Positions 42,182 through 52,184 are shown, numbered from the stretch's first letter. The stretch: 64,000 nt of DNA from Nonomuraea roseoviolacea subsp. carminata (GCF_024172185.1 NZ_JAMZEC010000001.1:124001-188000); one strand, 5' to 3'. A program made the numbers and translations. Notes: generated by a model from the sequence alone, not told the origin.

Positions 42182-43141
42182 CTAGATGTATTGACCCGCA
42201 GGGTTGTTGACTCGGGTGATCGGGGGCTGGCCTCCGAGTGCGGTGTGGCATCGGTGGTGGTTGTAGGTGTGCAGGAAGTCTTGCAGAGCTGCGGTGCGTT
42301 CGTCATTGCTGGAGTAGGGGCGGATGTAGGCCCATTCGTCGAGCAGGGTGCGGTTGAAGCGTTCGACCTTGCCGTTGGTCTGGGGCCGGTAGGCGCGGGT
42401 GCGTTTGCCGCTCGCGCCGAGGTCGGCCAGGGCTTGGCGCCAGGCGGTGCTGCGGCGGTAAGCCAGGGCGTTGTCGGTCAGCACGCGTTCGATCGTGGGG
42501 ATGCCCAGCCCGGCGAAGTAGGCGGCTGCGCGGCGTAGGAAGGCGGCGCAGGTGCCGGCTTTCTCATCAGGGTGGATCTCGCTGTAGGCGATGCGGGTGT
42601 GGTCGTCGACGGCCGAGTGGATGTAGTCGTAGCCGACGGTGCGGCTGGGGTGGTGGCTGCGTTGGTCGCGGCCGTGGATGCGCCAGCCGCCGCCGTCGGG
42701 GATACGGCCGATCTTCTTGACGTCCACGTGCACGAGCTCGCCGGGGCGATCGCGTTCGTAGCGGCGGATCAGCTGGCCGGTGGGCCGGTCCAGCCATGCC
42801 AGCCGGTGCAGGCGATGTCTGGTGAGGATCCGATGCACGGTGGAGGTCGCCAGCCCGAGGATGGGCCCGATACGGGCCGGACCGAGCTTACGGCTGGTAC
42901 GCAGCCGGCATACCTGACGCTCCATGTGGGCGGGGGTGCGGTGCGGCGTGGTGTGGGGCCGGCTGGGACGGTCGTGCAGGCCCGCCTCGCCCTGTTCGCG
43001 CCATCGACGTATCCATTTGTGGGCGGTGGGCCGGGAGATGCCCATTTCAGCGGCCACATGCGCGACCGGCCTGCCGGACAGGATGCGATCAACGAGCAGA
43101 CGTCGGCCATGAACGGTCAACCGGGCGTTACGGTGGGACAC
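42182..43141 (-). CDS. IS481-family transposase
   Basis: The protein has 319 aa; GTG 43141 has CGGAGG before it. The N-terminal HTH (VAHVAAEMGISRPTAHKWIR) and the DDE integrase core are intact: LVHVDVKKIGRIPDGGG (first Asp), ERVLTDNALAYRR (second Asp) and KRTRAYRPQTNGKVERFNRT (Glu in GKVERF). The final stop TAG (42184-42182) lies outside the element, in the duplicated target GCTAGA. The intact triad suggests it could still be active. Confidence 0.93.
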   Translation of the reverse strand: MSHRNARLTVHGRRLLVDRILSGRPVAHVAAEMGISRPTAHKWIRRWREQGEAGLHDRPSRPHTTPHRTPAHMERQVCRLRTSRKLGPARIGPILGLATSTVHRILTRHRLHRLAWLDRPTGQLIRRYERDRPGELVHVDVKKIGRIPDGGGWRIHGRDQRSHHPSRTVGYDYIHSAVDDHTRIAYSEIHPDEKAGTCAAFLRRAAAYFAGLGIPTIERVLTDNALAYRRSTAWRQALADLGASGKRTRAYRPQTNGKVERFNRTLLDEWAYIRPYSSNDERTAALQDFLHTYNHHRCHTALGGQPPITRVNNPAGQYI

Positions 43142-43238
43142 GAGGCCTCCGCGCGGTGAAGATTCGACACCTACACCACATCGGAGGCCTCTCCTTTTGA
43201 TCAAGACCTCACTGTTAACAACGCTCGTGGTCAATACA
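42187..43238 (-). mobile_element. IS481-family insertion sequence, 1052 bp
   Basis: Terminal inverted repeats are 42187-42211 and 43214-43238, with 20 of 25 positions matching and outermost TGTATTGACC identical. It is flanked by a direct 6-bp duplication GCTAGA (42181-42186 and 43239-43244). That fits the NCTAGN target and 6-bp duplication known for IS481 of Bordetella. One transposase gene occupies almost the whole element. The element splits the 41924-43521 gene. Confidence 0.92.
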
Positions 43239-43755
43239 GCTAGATGAGCGCGCGAACGCTAAGGCCGCGTTGTTCAGGCTGCGGCTGCTCAACCCGGATG
43301 CCGAGCTGAGTCAGCTCGCATCGGAGGCGTTGGAGGTCACCACGGCCATCCACCGCGCCCCGGATGAGGCCGGGCGAGCCGAGCAGTCAGAGCGCTCGCA
43401 GCTCGCGCTCCTGGCTTTTGTCGAGGCCGCCTCGGGCCAGGTTCGTGCCGGGAGTACGGGGCGTCAACCGCTGGAACCACCAGGCGGTGCCCGGCTCGGC
43501 GGCGTACCATCGCGGTCGTGATCCCCTCCGACCCGACAGGGCCCGCCGACGGGATCGACGCGGTCACCGCTTGTAACCAAGACTGGAACCCCACGAGGTG
43601 CGACGTCGACAGCGGGCTTGCAGCCCGTCAGGCCAGCCGAACACAAACCTCATGGTGGTCTCGGGCGGCGTGTCGTGAGGCAACGAAACACTGATCGGCT
43701 GCGATGTTGCTGCTGGCAGATCTCTTCAGCCCTTCAACGGTGCAGGAGCGCAGTG

Positions 43756-44603
43756 ATGATGGATCTCGGATTCGTCGGCCCCAGCCGCCCCGCCCAGGAC
43801 TACCGCTTCCTCAAGGCGGCCGACGGCGACACCCCAACGATCGAGATGTCAATCGGGATGGTGTCCCTCGACACCCCCGAAAGCGAGTACGTCGGCAACC
43901 CTCCCACCGCCCAGGCCGCCCTCGAGCGGGCCAAGCCCCGGCTGCAGGACGGCACCTACGACGCCCTCCCCCAAGGTCTGCGCGACTACCTTCGCCCCGG
44001 ACGCCGCCCAGCGGCACCTGACCGCCGGCAAGCTGGCCGCCGAAGCCCACAAGAGCATGGTCACCACCCGGCTGGCGCGGCCGGACGGCTCGCAGCGCAA
44101 GATGGCGGTCATCGCCACGGGCGAGGTGGTGGAGAAGAACGGCCGGCTGCTCGCCTACACCGCCCCCTATTTCTCCCACACGCCGTCCGACCCGCTGCCG
44201 CCTCGGGGCCACCCCGATCGCAGGACGTTCAACCTCGACATGGTCGCGCTCGGCTGGGCGGCCACCTTCATCATCTACCCGTCCATCCCGCGCCCTGCCG
44301 ACCTGAACTTGCTGCTGGACGAGGCCGAGCAGGCCTGGCAGCAGCAGCGCGGCGCGTGGGCCCAGTTCGGGCCGGATCTGCTGCTGGGCTACGAGTACCA
44401 GGCCTGCATCAAACTCGGCACCCCGTCACCTCGACGACCCCGCCGAGGCGATCGCGAGCGCCTTCCAGCGGTGGTGCGTGGACCTGCGCACCCTGACCGA
44501 GGTCGGCCTGTACGGCTACCATGTCCCGCCCGCCCAGCGGTTGTGGATCTGGGCCAGCGACCTGGAACAAGCCCGCAAGGACCTGTCCCTGCCCACTCTG
44601 TGA
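43756..44603 (+). pseudogene. nuclease-like gene with two frameshifts
   Basis: Three frames join into one protein. MMDLGFVGPSRPAQDYRFLK with ADGDTPTIEMSIGMVSLDTP runs to 43989. Then one extra C near 43990 shifts to FAPDAAQRHLTAGKLAAEAH...AYTAPYFSHTPSDPLPP. A second shift near 44420-44426 leads to HLDDPAEAIASAFQRWCVDL...LEQARKDLSLPTL and TGA 44601-44603. The N-terminal GDTP...SLDTPES is reminiscent of thermonuclease-like (SNase) folds, so I call it nuclease-like with low certainty. No intact product can be made. Confidence 0.6.
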
Positions 44604-45191
44604 AGCGTGCGGGACACCGGGAAGCCCTTGGTCCTGTGGATTTGCGAGACGCAGCACAACGACGCCGGGCAAGCCCCCACGGCCGTTACTCGCCTGTAAC
44701 GGCGCAGTTCGTCCAGACTGATCTTCTTCGCTATGGGCGCCATCCTCGTCCACCTCAGCTTCACCCTCAGGGGGTAAGCCACTCTGGGCAGAGGCCCGGA
44801 TCTGGCTCATCAGCATCTCGTACGCGCCGATCAGGGCCAAGCCGGGCCAGCCGGCGATCAACCGGCCGATCAACGTGGGCTCGGCGACAGCGATGTTGAC
44901 GCCCAAGCTGGCCAGACTGCTGAGAATGAGCAGCGCCCATGGCAGGAATCCACCGCGTGAGCCATACCGGCTCGCAAGGAGCAGCGACATCGACGCGGCC
45001 ACGATCGTGCCGTCCACCGCCAAGGGGATCAGTGTCGCAGCCAGCAGATCCTCGCCATGCTGGAGCGCCAGATGGCGCATGAGGCGGAAGGAGACGACCG
45101 CCGCGATTCCTGCGACGAGCAGTACGGAGACTGTGGTGGTACGGCGTATCCAGCGATCCGAGCGGCCGCGACGGCGAGAGGACGCGCTCAC
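44409..45191 (-). CDS. DUF2637 (SpdB-like) membrane protein, C-terminus doubtful
   Basis: The ORF has 260 aa from GTG 45191, with GAGG upstream. Four membrane helices in the DUF2637 order are clear: TTTVSVLLVAGIAAVVSF, LLAATLIPLAVDGTIVAASM, GFLPWALLILSSLASLGVNI and LIAGWPGLALIGAYEMLMS, followed by QIRASAQSG. This family occurs as SpdB-type plasmid-spread proteins in actinomycete integrative elements. After about residue 155 the sequence loses its expected basic/HTH tail and runs antisense to the nuclease-like pseudogene, so the gene is probably truncated. Confidence 0.65.
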   Translation of the reverse strand: MSASSRRRGRSDRWIRRTTTVSVLLVAGIAAVVSFRLMRHLALQHGEDLLAATLIPLAVDGTIVAASMSLLLASRYGSRGGFLPWALLILSSLASLGVNIAVAEPTLIGRLIAGWPGLALIGAYEMLMSQIRASAQSGLPPEGEAEVDEDGAHSEEDQSGRTAPLQASNGRGGLPGVVVLRLANPQDQGLPGVPHASQSGQGQVLAGLFQVAGPDPQPLGGRDMVAVQADLGQGAQVHAPPLEGARDRLGGVVEVTGCRV

Positions 45192-45292
45192 GAGATCACG
45201 TCCTCGACCAAGAACTGAGCGCGTCGTGCCTGGCGGCGAGGGAGCGGACGAACGGCCTCTATGGTGACAGATCGTGAGCCTGTCCGGAGTGC

Positions 45293-45325
45293 GGTGGAAC
45301 GGGGCCGTGATGGCCCCGTTCCACC
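45293..45325. terminator. strong hairpin, probable terminator
   Basis: GGTGGAACGGGGCC (45293-45306) and GGCCCCGTTCCACC (45312-45325) form a perfect 14-bp stem with a 5-nt loop in the 340-bp gap (45192-45531) between the DUF2637 and excisionase genes. No long T run follows. It could insulate the xis-int operon from upstream transcription. Confidence 0.6.
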
Positions 45326-45531
45326 TGTTCTGTGTGCCCCTGGGAGATCCGCACCTGTGACCGCTGTCAGGGCTAACTGAGTGGCCACAAAGGGCCTGCT
45401 CGGGGCCTCCCGAACCCGATTCAAAGCTCTAGTCTGCAGGTCCCCGCACGCTGCCGAACAACCGATACGGCAGCCACACGACGGGCGCGCGAACCACCTC
45501 GCGCAACTTGGCCTCCGGGAGCAAAGGATCT

Positions 45532-45791
45532 GTGCCATCGAATGCTGACCTTCTAGCGCTTTCGGACGACGACAGCCGACAGAGCAGCGCGCCACAAGAT
45601 GTCTGGCGAACGACCGAGGAAGTGGCGGCCCTGCTCAAGGTCGACCCGTCCACCTTGCGCCGCTGGCGTACCGCGCGGCCGCCGCAGGGACCGCCCTTCG
45701 TCCGGCTGTCGTCGCGCTTGACGCTCTACAGCATCCACGACCTCCAGCGGTGGCTCGCGCACCACCGCATCGCCCCAGAAGGAGATGATGC

Positions 45792-45795
<4 letters not shown>
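45532..45795 (+). CDS. excisionase-like HTH protein
   Basis: The protein has 87 aa; GTG 45532 has AAAGGA 3 nt upstream (an earlier TTG 45508 is less likely). The HTH_17 pattern WRTTEEVAALLKVDPSTLRR followed by GPPFVRLSSRLTLYSIHDLQ is the MerR-like winged helix of recombination directionality factors. Its TGA overlaps the integrase start as GTGA, so the two are translated together, the usual xis-int arrangement. It would bind near the att site and favour excision. Confidence 0.85.
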
Positions 45796-47342
<1,547 letters not shown>

Positions 47343-47672
47343 GCGAGTCCGGGGTGCTCCAGGCCAAGCGTGCCGCCGGGCTGGTGAAGGCGACGCTCGA
47401 TCACAGCCGGGCCGTGCCGTGGAAGGTGGCGCGGGCGCACCTCCAGTCCGGGCCCGCCACGAACCTGCGCAACCTGTCCGCCGCCGCCCAGGGGAAGCCG
47501 CCGGCGTCCGAGCGGTTGAACACCGCGCTGCGGTGGGCGCAACGGCTCGTCGACGCGGGTCTCGACGTGGCGTACGACCCCGAGGAGGGGTTCCGGGAGG
47601 TGCCCGTGGAGCCCGGCGGCCGGTCTCATGTGGCCGCCGTGCTGGCCGAGGCGCGGGAAGCGCTTCACATCG

Positions 47673-47695
47673 AGTGACCCCTTCTCAGGGTCACT
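47673..47695. terminator. small hairpin overlapping a stop codon
   Basis: AGTGACCC (47673-47680) and GGGTCACT (47688-47695) form a perfect 8-bp stem with a 7-nt loop that includes the TGA of the HTH gene. No T run follows, so its strength is uncertain. Confidence 0.5.
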
Positions 47696-47890
47696 GAGCA
47701 CGACTTCCTGGTGATCGCGTCGGCTGTACGGGGCTGAGGGCGTCGCTCAGGCTCTCCGTCGCGGTCCGGGGCCAGGGGACTTCCGTGGACGCGTCGTGGC
47801 TGACAGGGTGCCGTGCGCCGTTCCACGGCGTTTCGAGCGCCCGTTCGGGGGCAGGCGCTGGTCTCAACACAGAGACCGGAGGCGAAGAAC

Positions 47891-48436
47891 ATGTCCACCT
47901 TGATCTGGGTGGCCGTCGTCGTGGTCGCGGTGGTGGCGCTCGCCGCAGTCGGCTACGTGGTGCTTCAGCAACAGCGCCGCAGCCGCCTCCGCGCCCGTTT
48001 CGGCCCCGAGTACGAACGCCTGATGGCCGAGCACGACAACAAGAAGGAGGCCGAGCAGGAACTGCTGGCCCGCGAGCAGCGGCACGCCGAGCTCGACATC
48101 CGGCCCCTTTCCGAGGAGACGCGCAACAGCTACGCCAAGCGGTGGACCGAGGTGCAGGAGCGCTTCGTGGACGCGCCCGGCTTCGCGGTGACCGAAGCGG
48201 ACCAGCTCGTGACGTCGGTCATGTCCGACCGCGGCTACCCGACGGACGACTTCGAGCAGCGGCTGTCCGACCTGTCCGTGGCCCACGCCTCGACGCTCGA
48301 CCACTACCGCAAGGCGCATGAGATCAGCGGGCGTGCGGCCCGCAAGGAGGCCTCCACCGAGGAGCTCCGGCAGGCGATGGTGCACTACCGGGCGCTCTTC
48401 GAGGAACTGCTCGAAGAGACGACGCGAGGACGGTGA
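47891..48436 (+). CDS. membrane-anchored helical protein, paralogue of the next gene's C-terminal domain
   Basis: The protein has 181 aa from ATG 47891. One N-terminal membrane helix (LIWVAVVVVAVVALAAVGYV) is followed by a basic stretch, a charged coiled-coil-like helix (residues ~45-75) and a ~100-residue domain: AKRWTEVQERFVDAPGFAVT, EADQLVTSVMSDRGYP, then LRQAMVHYRALFEELLEE. The same order (RWRELQAGFVDDPGDAV...ADGLVGEVVEAL...LRLALREYRTVLERLL) occurs in the next protein. The topology puts the domain in the cytoplasm. Its stop overlaps the next start (GTGA). Function unknown. Confidence 0.85.
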   Translation: MSTLIWVAVVVVAVVALAAVGYVVLQQQRRSRLRARFGPEYERLMAEHDNKKEAEQELLAREQRHAELDIRPLSEETRNSYAKRWTEVQERFVDAPGFAVTEADQLVTSVMSDRGYPTDDFEQRLSDLSVAHASTLDHYRKAHEISGRAARKEASTEELRQAMVHYRALFEELLEETTRGR

Positions 48437-49395
48437 AGGACGTGGGTGAGGAGATGCGGGTGCCGTCGCAGCGCGGCGACCACCCTGGAGACGAGCGACG
48501 CGACCAGTGGAACGACCATCGTCACGGCGCGCTCGACGACGTGCGCGGCGACGACGACGTACGGGCGGCGCGGCCGGAGGACGACGACCTCCGCATGATC
48601 GTCGATGACGACCGTGACCGTGACCTGGAGCGTGACGGGGTGGCGGGCAGGGCTCACGATCCCGTCCGGGGGACGACGACGGGTGACGACGTCCTGGTGG
48701 CCGGCGGTGACGATGACCGCCGCACGCGGAACGACGGTCCCGATGACGACCACCCCGATGACGCCCTCACACGTGACGCTGTGCGCGACGGTGACGGCCG
48801 CACGCATGACGTCCCCGGCCCCGGCGACGTACGCGGCTCGGACGACCTCCACGGCTCGGACGATCTCACCGGTGCGAACGACGAGAACGCGCGGCGGGAC
48901 CCCTACGCCACCGGCGTCTCCACCGGCCCCGGCCCCGCCGTCGACGAGGACCTGACCGGCCCGGCGCACACCGCCCAGGACACGCCCCCGGTGACCGGCG
49001 ACGACGCCACCGGCGTGGACGGCGGCGCCAAGCCCTCCCACGCCGCCCCGGCCGACATCGTGCTGTTCGATCGGGACCCGGCCGAGGTGCAGGCGCGCTG
49101 GCGCGAGCTGCAGGCCGGCTTCGTGGACGACCCGGGTGACGCCGTCAGGCGGGCCGACGGGCTGGTCGGCGAGGTCGTCGAGGCGCTCACGAGCGCGCTG
49201 ACGTCCCGCACCGGCGAGCTGCGGCAGCGCTGGAGCGGCTCCGGCGAAAACGGCAACGACACCGACACCGACACCGACACCGAGCAGCTCCGCCTGGCGC
49301 TGCGCGAGTACAGGACGGTGCTGGAGCGCCTGCTCGCCCTCACCGGCGACAACGCCGGCACGACCACCGGCACCACCACCACAGGGACGAGGTGA
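48433..49395 (+). CDS. Asp-rich disordered protein with a domain shared with the preceding gene
   Basis: The protein has 320 aa from GTG 48433. Residues ~10-205 are disordered, with Asp/Arg/Gly-rich repeats (DDVRGDDDVRAARPEDDDLR, GSDDLHGSDDLTGANDENAR). Residues ~210-305 form a helical domain (VQARWRELQAGFVDDPGDAV, LRLALREYRTVLERLLALTG) related to that of the 47891 protein. No membrane helix. A short 6-bp repeat GACACC x4 (49258-49281) encodes DTDTDTDT inside it. The acidic tail suggests ion or protein binding. Function unknown. Confidence 0.85.
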   Translation: MKDVGEEMRVPSQRGDHPGDERRDQWNDHRHGALDDVRGDDDVRAARPEDDDLRMIVDDDRDRDLERDGVAGRAHDPVRGTTTGDDVLVAGGDDDRRTRNDGPDDDHPDDALTRDAVRDGDGRTHDVPGPGDVRGSDDLHGSDDLTGANDENARRDPYATGVSTGPGPAVDEDLTGPAHTAQDTPPVTGDDATGVDGGAKPSHAAPADIVLFDRDPAEVQARWRELQAGFVDDPGDAVRRADGLVGEVVEALTSALTSRTGELRQRWSGSGENGNDTDTDTDTEQLRLALREYRTVLERLLALTGDNAGTTTGTTTTGTR

Positions 49396-49402
49396 GAGGC
49401 TC

Positions 49403-49600
49403 ATGCTCGCGGTTGTCGCGGCGATCGTGTTCGGGCTGGGGTTCCTGCTCGACTTGGTCAACGTCCGGATCCCGGGCGGCATCTCCGGCACGACGTTCAT
49501 GCTCCTGGGGCTGACGTTCCTCGCCCTGCACCAGGCGGGCGTGGGGACGGCGAGCATCCGCAGCGGTTACAGCGGATGGCGCGGACGCACCCGTAGGTAG
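49403..49600 (+). CDS. small membrane protein
   Basis: The protein has 65 aa from ATG 49403, with GAGAGG upstream. Two hydrophobic segments (LAVVAAIVFGLGFLLDLV and GTTFMLLGLTFLALHQAGVG) are joined by a short loop, and a basic tail follows (SGWRGRTRR). It follows the Asp-rich protein gene by 7 bp and is the last gene before a strong terminator, so it belongs to the same three-gene unit. No family recognised. Confidence 0.8.
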   Translation: MLAVVAAIVFGLGFLLDLVNVRIPGGISGTTFMLLGLTFLALHQAGVGTASIRSGYSGWRGRTRR

Positions 49601-49610
49601 GACAGAGCAT

Positions 49611-49640
49611 GTGAAAGGCCCCCAGCAGGGGGCCTTTCAC
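49611..49640. terminator. bidirectional rho-independent terminator
   Basis: GTGAAAGGCCCCC (49611-49623) and GGGGGCCTTTCAC (49628-49640) form a perfect 13-bp stem with a 4-nt loop, between the convergent genes ending at 49600 and 49657. Confidence 0.85.
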
Positions 49641-49656
49641 ATAATAAGTGGACGGA

Positions 49657-50103
49657 TCACGACGACTTTGCCGGAAAGCGCATCACCACCGTGCTGCCCC
49701 CGTCACCCACCCGCAGGTGCAGGTCGGAGGAGAGCATGCGGGCGACCCACAGCCCCATGCCGCCGACCGAGCCGGGCATCGGGCCGGGCTTCCACGTGCC
49801 GTGGTCGTGCACCTCGACCACGACGTCGCCCTCGTCCACCCACAGCCGCACCCTGGCCTCGTCGTCGCCGTGGGTGACGGCGTTGGTGGCGACCTCGTTC
49901 ACGGCGATGACGAAGTCGCCGATGGCCTCGTCGGGCATGCCGGCGCGGCGGGCCTCCGTCTCGGCGAAGTGCCGGACCCGCGGCAGGTCCGGCAGCCGGT
50001 AGACGATCTTCTTCGCGGGCGTGCCGGGCGGCGGGCCGACGAGACCCGCGTCAGGAGGATGTTCGTCCTCGCGCACCCGGCCGACCGCCCTTTCAGCCCA
50101 CAA
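49657..50103 (-). CDS. RsbW-like anti-sigma factor / serine kinase (HATPase_c_2)
   Basis: The protein has 148 aa from GTG 50103, overlapping the sigma gene end by 11 nt. The ATP site is clear: N-box AVNEVATNAVTHG, G1-like VVVEVHDHG and GGMGLWVARML. The N-terminal ~30 residues are polar. RsbW-type proteins bind the stress sigma factor and phosphorylate the antagonist STAS protein. Its adjacency to sigma, STAS and phosphatase genes supports a partner-switching role. Confidence 0.9.
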   Translation of the reverse strand: MWAERAVGRVREDEHPPDAGLVGPPPGTPAKKIVYRLPDLPRVRHFAETEARRAGMPDEAIGDFVIAVNEVATNAVTHGDDEARVRLWVDEGDVVVEVHDHGTWKPGPMPGSVGGMGLWVARMLSSDLHLRVGDGGSTVVMRFPAKSS

Positions 50104-50863
50104 GTTCGGCGCGCAGCTGGTCGAGGACCTTGCGCAGGATCCGGGAGACGTGCATCTGCGAGATGCCGAACTCGGCCGCGATCTCGGCCTGCGTCATGTT
50201 GCCGAAGAAGCGCAGGAGCAGGATGTGCTTCTCGCGGGAGGGCAGGGCGTCGATGAGCGGCTTGACCGCCTCGCGGTCGAGCATGGTGCTGAGCGTGTCG
50301 TCGTCCTCCGGGATGACGTCGCCGAGCGAGGCGGCGTCGTCGTCGGTGCCGAGCGGCGCGTCCAGCGACAGCGTGCTGTACGCGGCGGAGGCGTCGAGCG
50401 TGAGCAGGACGTCCTCCTCGCTGATGTTCATCTTGGCGGCCAGCTCGGCGACGGTCGGCGACCGGCCGAGCGTCTGGCTGAGGTCGGCGACCAGCCGGTT
50501 GAGCTCCGAGCGGCGCTCCTGGTAGAGGCGGGGGACGCGGATGGCCCAGGTGCGGTCGCGGAAGTGGCGCTTGACCTCGCCGGTCATCGTGACGACGGCG
50601 TAGCCGCGGAAGGCGTGGCCGAGCGTCGGGTCGAAGCCGTTGATGGCCTTCATCAGGCCGACGTACGCGGCCTGGAGCAGGTCCTCCAGCGGCTCACCGC
50701 GGTAGCGGTAGCGCCGGGCGATCTCCATGGCCAGCGGACGGTGCATCTCGACGATGCGCTCGCGCAGCCGTTCCCGCAGACTGTCGGGGGTGTCGAGCCT
50801 GACCATCTCGGCCAGGAGCTCTTCGGCGGTCATTTCCTCAAGAACGAGGTCCTGCACAGCCAT
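50093..50863 (-). CDS. SigB/SigF-type RNA polymerase sigma factor
   Basis: The protein has 256 aa from ATG 50863, with GAGGAG upstream. Conserved regions 2 (RYRYRGEPLEDLLQAAYVGL, then GHAFRGYAVVTMTGEVKRHF), 3 (LGRSPTVAELAAKM) and 4 (LPSREKHILLLRFFGNMTQA, EIAAEFGISQMHVSRILRKV) are intact. The arrangement matches stress sigma factors controlled by an anti-sigma kinase. It overlaps the RsbW-like gene and is divergent from the STAS gene at 51036. Confidence 0.93.
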   Translation of the reverse strand: MAVQDLVLEEMTAEELLAEMVRLDTPDSLRERLRERIVEMHRPLAMEIARRYRYRGEPLEDLLQAAYVGLMKAINGFDPTLGHAFRGYAVVTMTGEVKRHFRDRTWAIRVPRLYQERRSELNRLVADLSQTLGRSPTVAELAAKMNISEEDVLLTLDASAAYSTLSLDAPLGTDDDAASLGDVIPEDDDTLSTMLDREAVKPLIDALPSREKHILLLRFFGNMTQAEIAAEFGISQMHVSRILRKVLDQLRAELVG

Positions 50864-51035
50864 CTCGCTGCTCCTCATATGGGTCGCAGGGGCGGCCTCC
50901 ACAGGAAAAAAGCCCATGCAGAGGCACGCCTCGCGTCTTACTTCGAGACGAAAGCCCTCTGCTGGACTTCGGATCAAGTATGCCCCATCCCGCGGGACGT
51001 ATTCCTCCCTGCCGCGGTGACAGTAGGGTTGCTTC

Positions 51036-51398
51036 GTGACAATGCCGGAGAACGGTGAGGGCGCTGTGGCGGCCCTGAGCCTTACCTCGTCGACCGTCAA
51101 CGAGATCACTGTGGTCAAGGTCGACGGGGTGCTCGACGCGACGACGCGCGAGCAGTTCGCCGACTACCTGTCCCTGTCGGGGCCGGACCTCATCCTCGAT
51201 CTCGCGGGCGTGACGTTCATGGACTCGCGCGCGCTGGGGCTGATCGTGCACCAGTGGCAGACCAGCCTGGCCACGAGCTCGCGGTTCGCGCTGGTCGGGG
51301 TCGAGTACTCCAAGTCCAAGGTGATGTGGATCACCGGGCTGGCGCAGCGGCTGCCGCTGTACGACACGCTCGACGACGCGCTGGCCGCCATCGGCTGA
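51036..51398 (+). CDS. STAS-domain anti-anti-sigma factor
   Basis: The protein has 120 aa from GTG 51036, or ATG 51042 two codons later. TAGGGT ends just upstream, so translation may be leaderless. The STAS pattern is plain: VVKVDGVLDATTREQFADYL, then the strand LILDLAGVTFMDSRALGLIV; the Ser of MDSRA is the expected phosphorylation site. It would bind the RsbW-like protein and free the sigma factor. It is divergent from the sigma gene. Confidence 0.93.
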   Translation: MTMPENGEGAVAALSLTSSTVNEITVVKVDGVLDATTREQFADYLSLSGPDLILDLAGVTFMDSRALGLIVHQWQTSLATSSRFALVGVEYSKSKVMWITGLAQRLPLYDTLDDALAAIG

Positions 51399-51406
51399 CC
51401 CCTCCG

Positions 51407-52126
51407 TCAGCGGCGTGACTTGCGCTGGTGCTCCTCCACCAGGAGCCGGGCGAGGTCGGCCACCTTGACCTGGTGGTGCTGGGAGATCCGGCGCAGCTCC
51501 TCGAAGGCGGCCTCGGCGGTGCAGCCGCTGGTCTGCATGATGATGCCCTTGGCCTGGTCGATGACGGCCCGGCCGTTGAGCGCCTCCTGGAGCTGGGCGG
51601 CGTCGGTGCGGACCTCCTCGAAGTCCCACATGTTGCCCATGGCGACGCCGACGTGCTGGCTCAGCATGTCGGCCAGCGCGTGCGCGCCGACCGGGGAGAA
51701 CGCGCCGGCCCGTACGGAGTAGAGGCCGACCAGCAGCAGCGCGGGGCCGACCTGGATCGGCAGGACGAGGACCGAGCGCACCGCCCAGCGATTGGCCAGG
51801 GCGGCGTAGCGGGGCCAGCGGCCCTCGCTGAGCACGTCGCCGACCATCACGCGGCCGGCGGTGCGGCGGGCCTCGGCCGACGGCCCCTCCCCCAGGCGGC
51901 GCTCCTCGTCGACCAGCGTGATCAGCTCGCTGTGCGAGCCGGAGACGACGACGCGCTGGTCGCGCCAGTGCTCGGCGGCGCTGCCGGAGCAGCCGGGCAC
52001 CCCGTCGGCCAGGGCCGTGGTCAGGCCGCGCAGCACGCTCTCGGTGGAGGTGGCCTCGCCGAGGCGGCCGAGCGCCGCGAGGTCACGGGCCAGGCCAGGC
52101 GTGATCATCGTCACTGTCGATTCCAT
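51407..52126 (-). CDS. GAF-ANTAR regulator (RNA antiterminator type)
   Basis: The protein has 239 aa from ATG 52126. The N-terminal GAF-like domain (residues ~15-160, with WAVRSVLVLPIQVGPALLLV) is followed by a coiled-coil linker. The ANTAR domain (residues ~178-239) comes last: LQEALNGRAVIDQAKGIIMQ, TSGCTAEAAFEELRRISQHH. ANTAR proteins bind dual-hexaloop RNA to prevent termination. It converges on the STAS gene (8-bp gap) and is divergent from the SpoIIE-like phosphatase, so it lies within the stress cluster. Confidence 0.92.
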   Translation of the reverse strand: MESTVTMITPGLARDLAALGRLGEATSTESVLRGLTTALADGVPGCSGSAAEHWRDQRVVVSGSHSELITLVDEERRLGEGPSAEARRTAGRVMVGDVLSEGRWPRYAALANRWAVRSVLVLPIQVGPALLLVGLYSVRAGAFSPVGAHALADMLSQHVGVAMGNMWDFEEVRTDAAQLQEALNGRAVIDQAKGIIMQTSGCTAEAAFEELRRISQHHQVKVADLARLLVEEHQRKSRR

Positions 52127-52184
52127 AAGCTCGGCTCCCTACCCCTTATAGCTAGCATTATCCAATGTGGCGTAGCGTCAGAGC

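Larger units (their letters stand above)
41924..43521 (+). pseudogene. membrane-protein gene broken by a stop codon and an IS element
   Basis: The gene starts at ATG 41924 (MQSAITSLIAVVGTLLGATA), with one N-terminal membrane helix and a charged helical region. TAG 42095-42097 interrupts the frame, which then continues (YRARENARWYRKRDDPDG) to 42186. The IS481-type element (42187-43238) follows. Past it, the frame resumes exactly when one GCTAGA copy is removed (DESLDERANAKAALFRLRLL and onward to the stop at 43521). So one gene carries two disruptions. No family recognised beyond a membrane-anchored coiled-coil-like protein. Confidence 0.75.

Noticed and set aside
49258..49281. GACACC tandem repeat considered as a CRISPR or mobile-element trace
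   Set aside because: It is a 4-unit 6-bp coding repeat inside the Asp-rich protein; no spacers, no element ends.
50895..50935. Hairpin and T run before the sigma gene considered as an attenuator
   Set aside because: The stem (GAGG/CCTC) is too short and the T run is not placed directly after it. No leader peptide or known riboswitch pattern is present.
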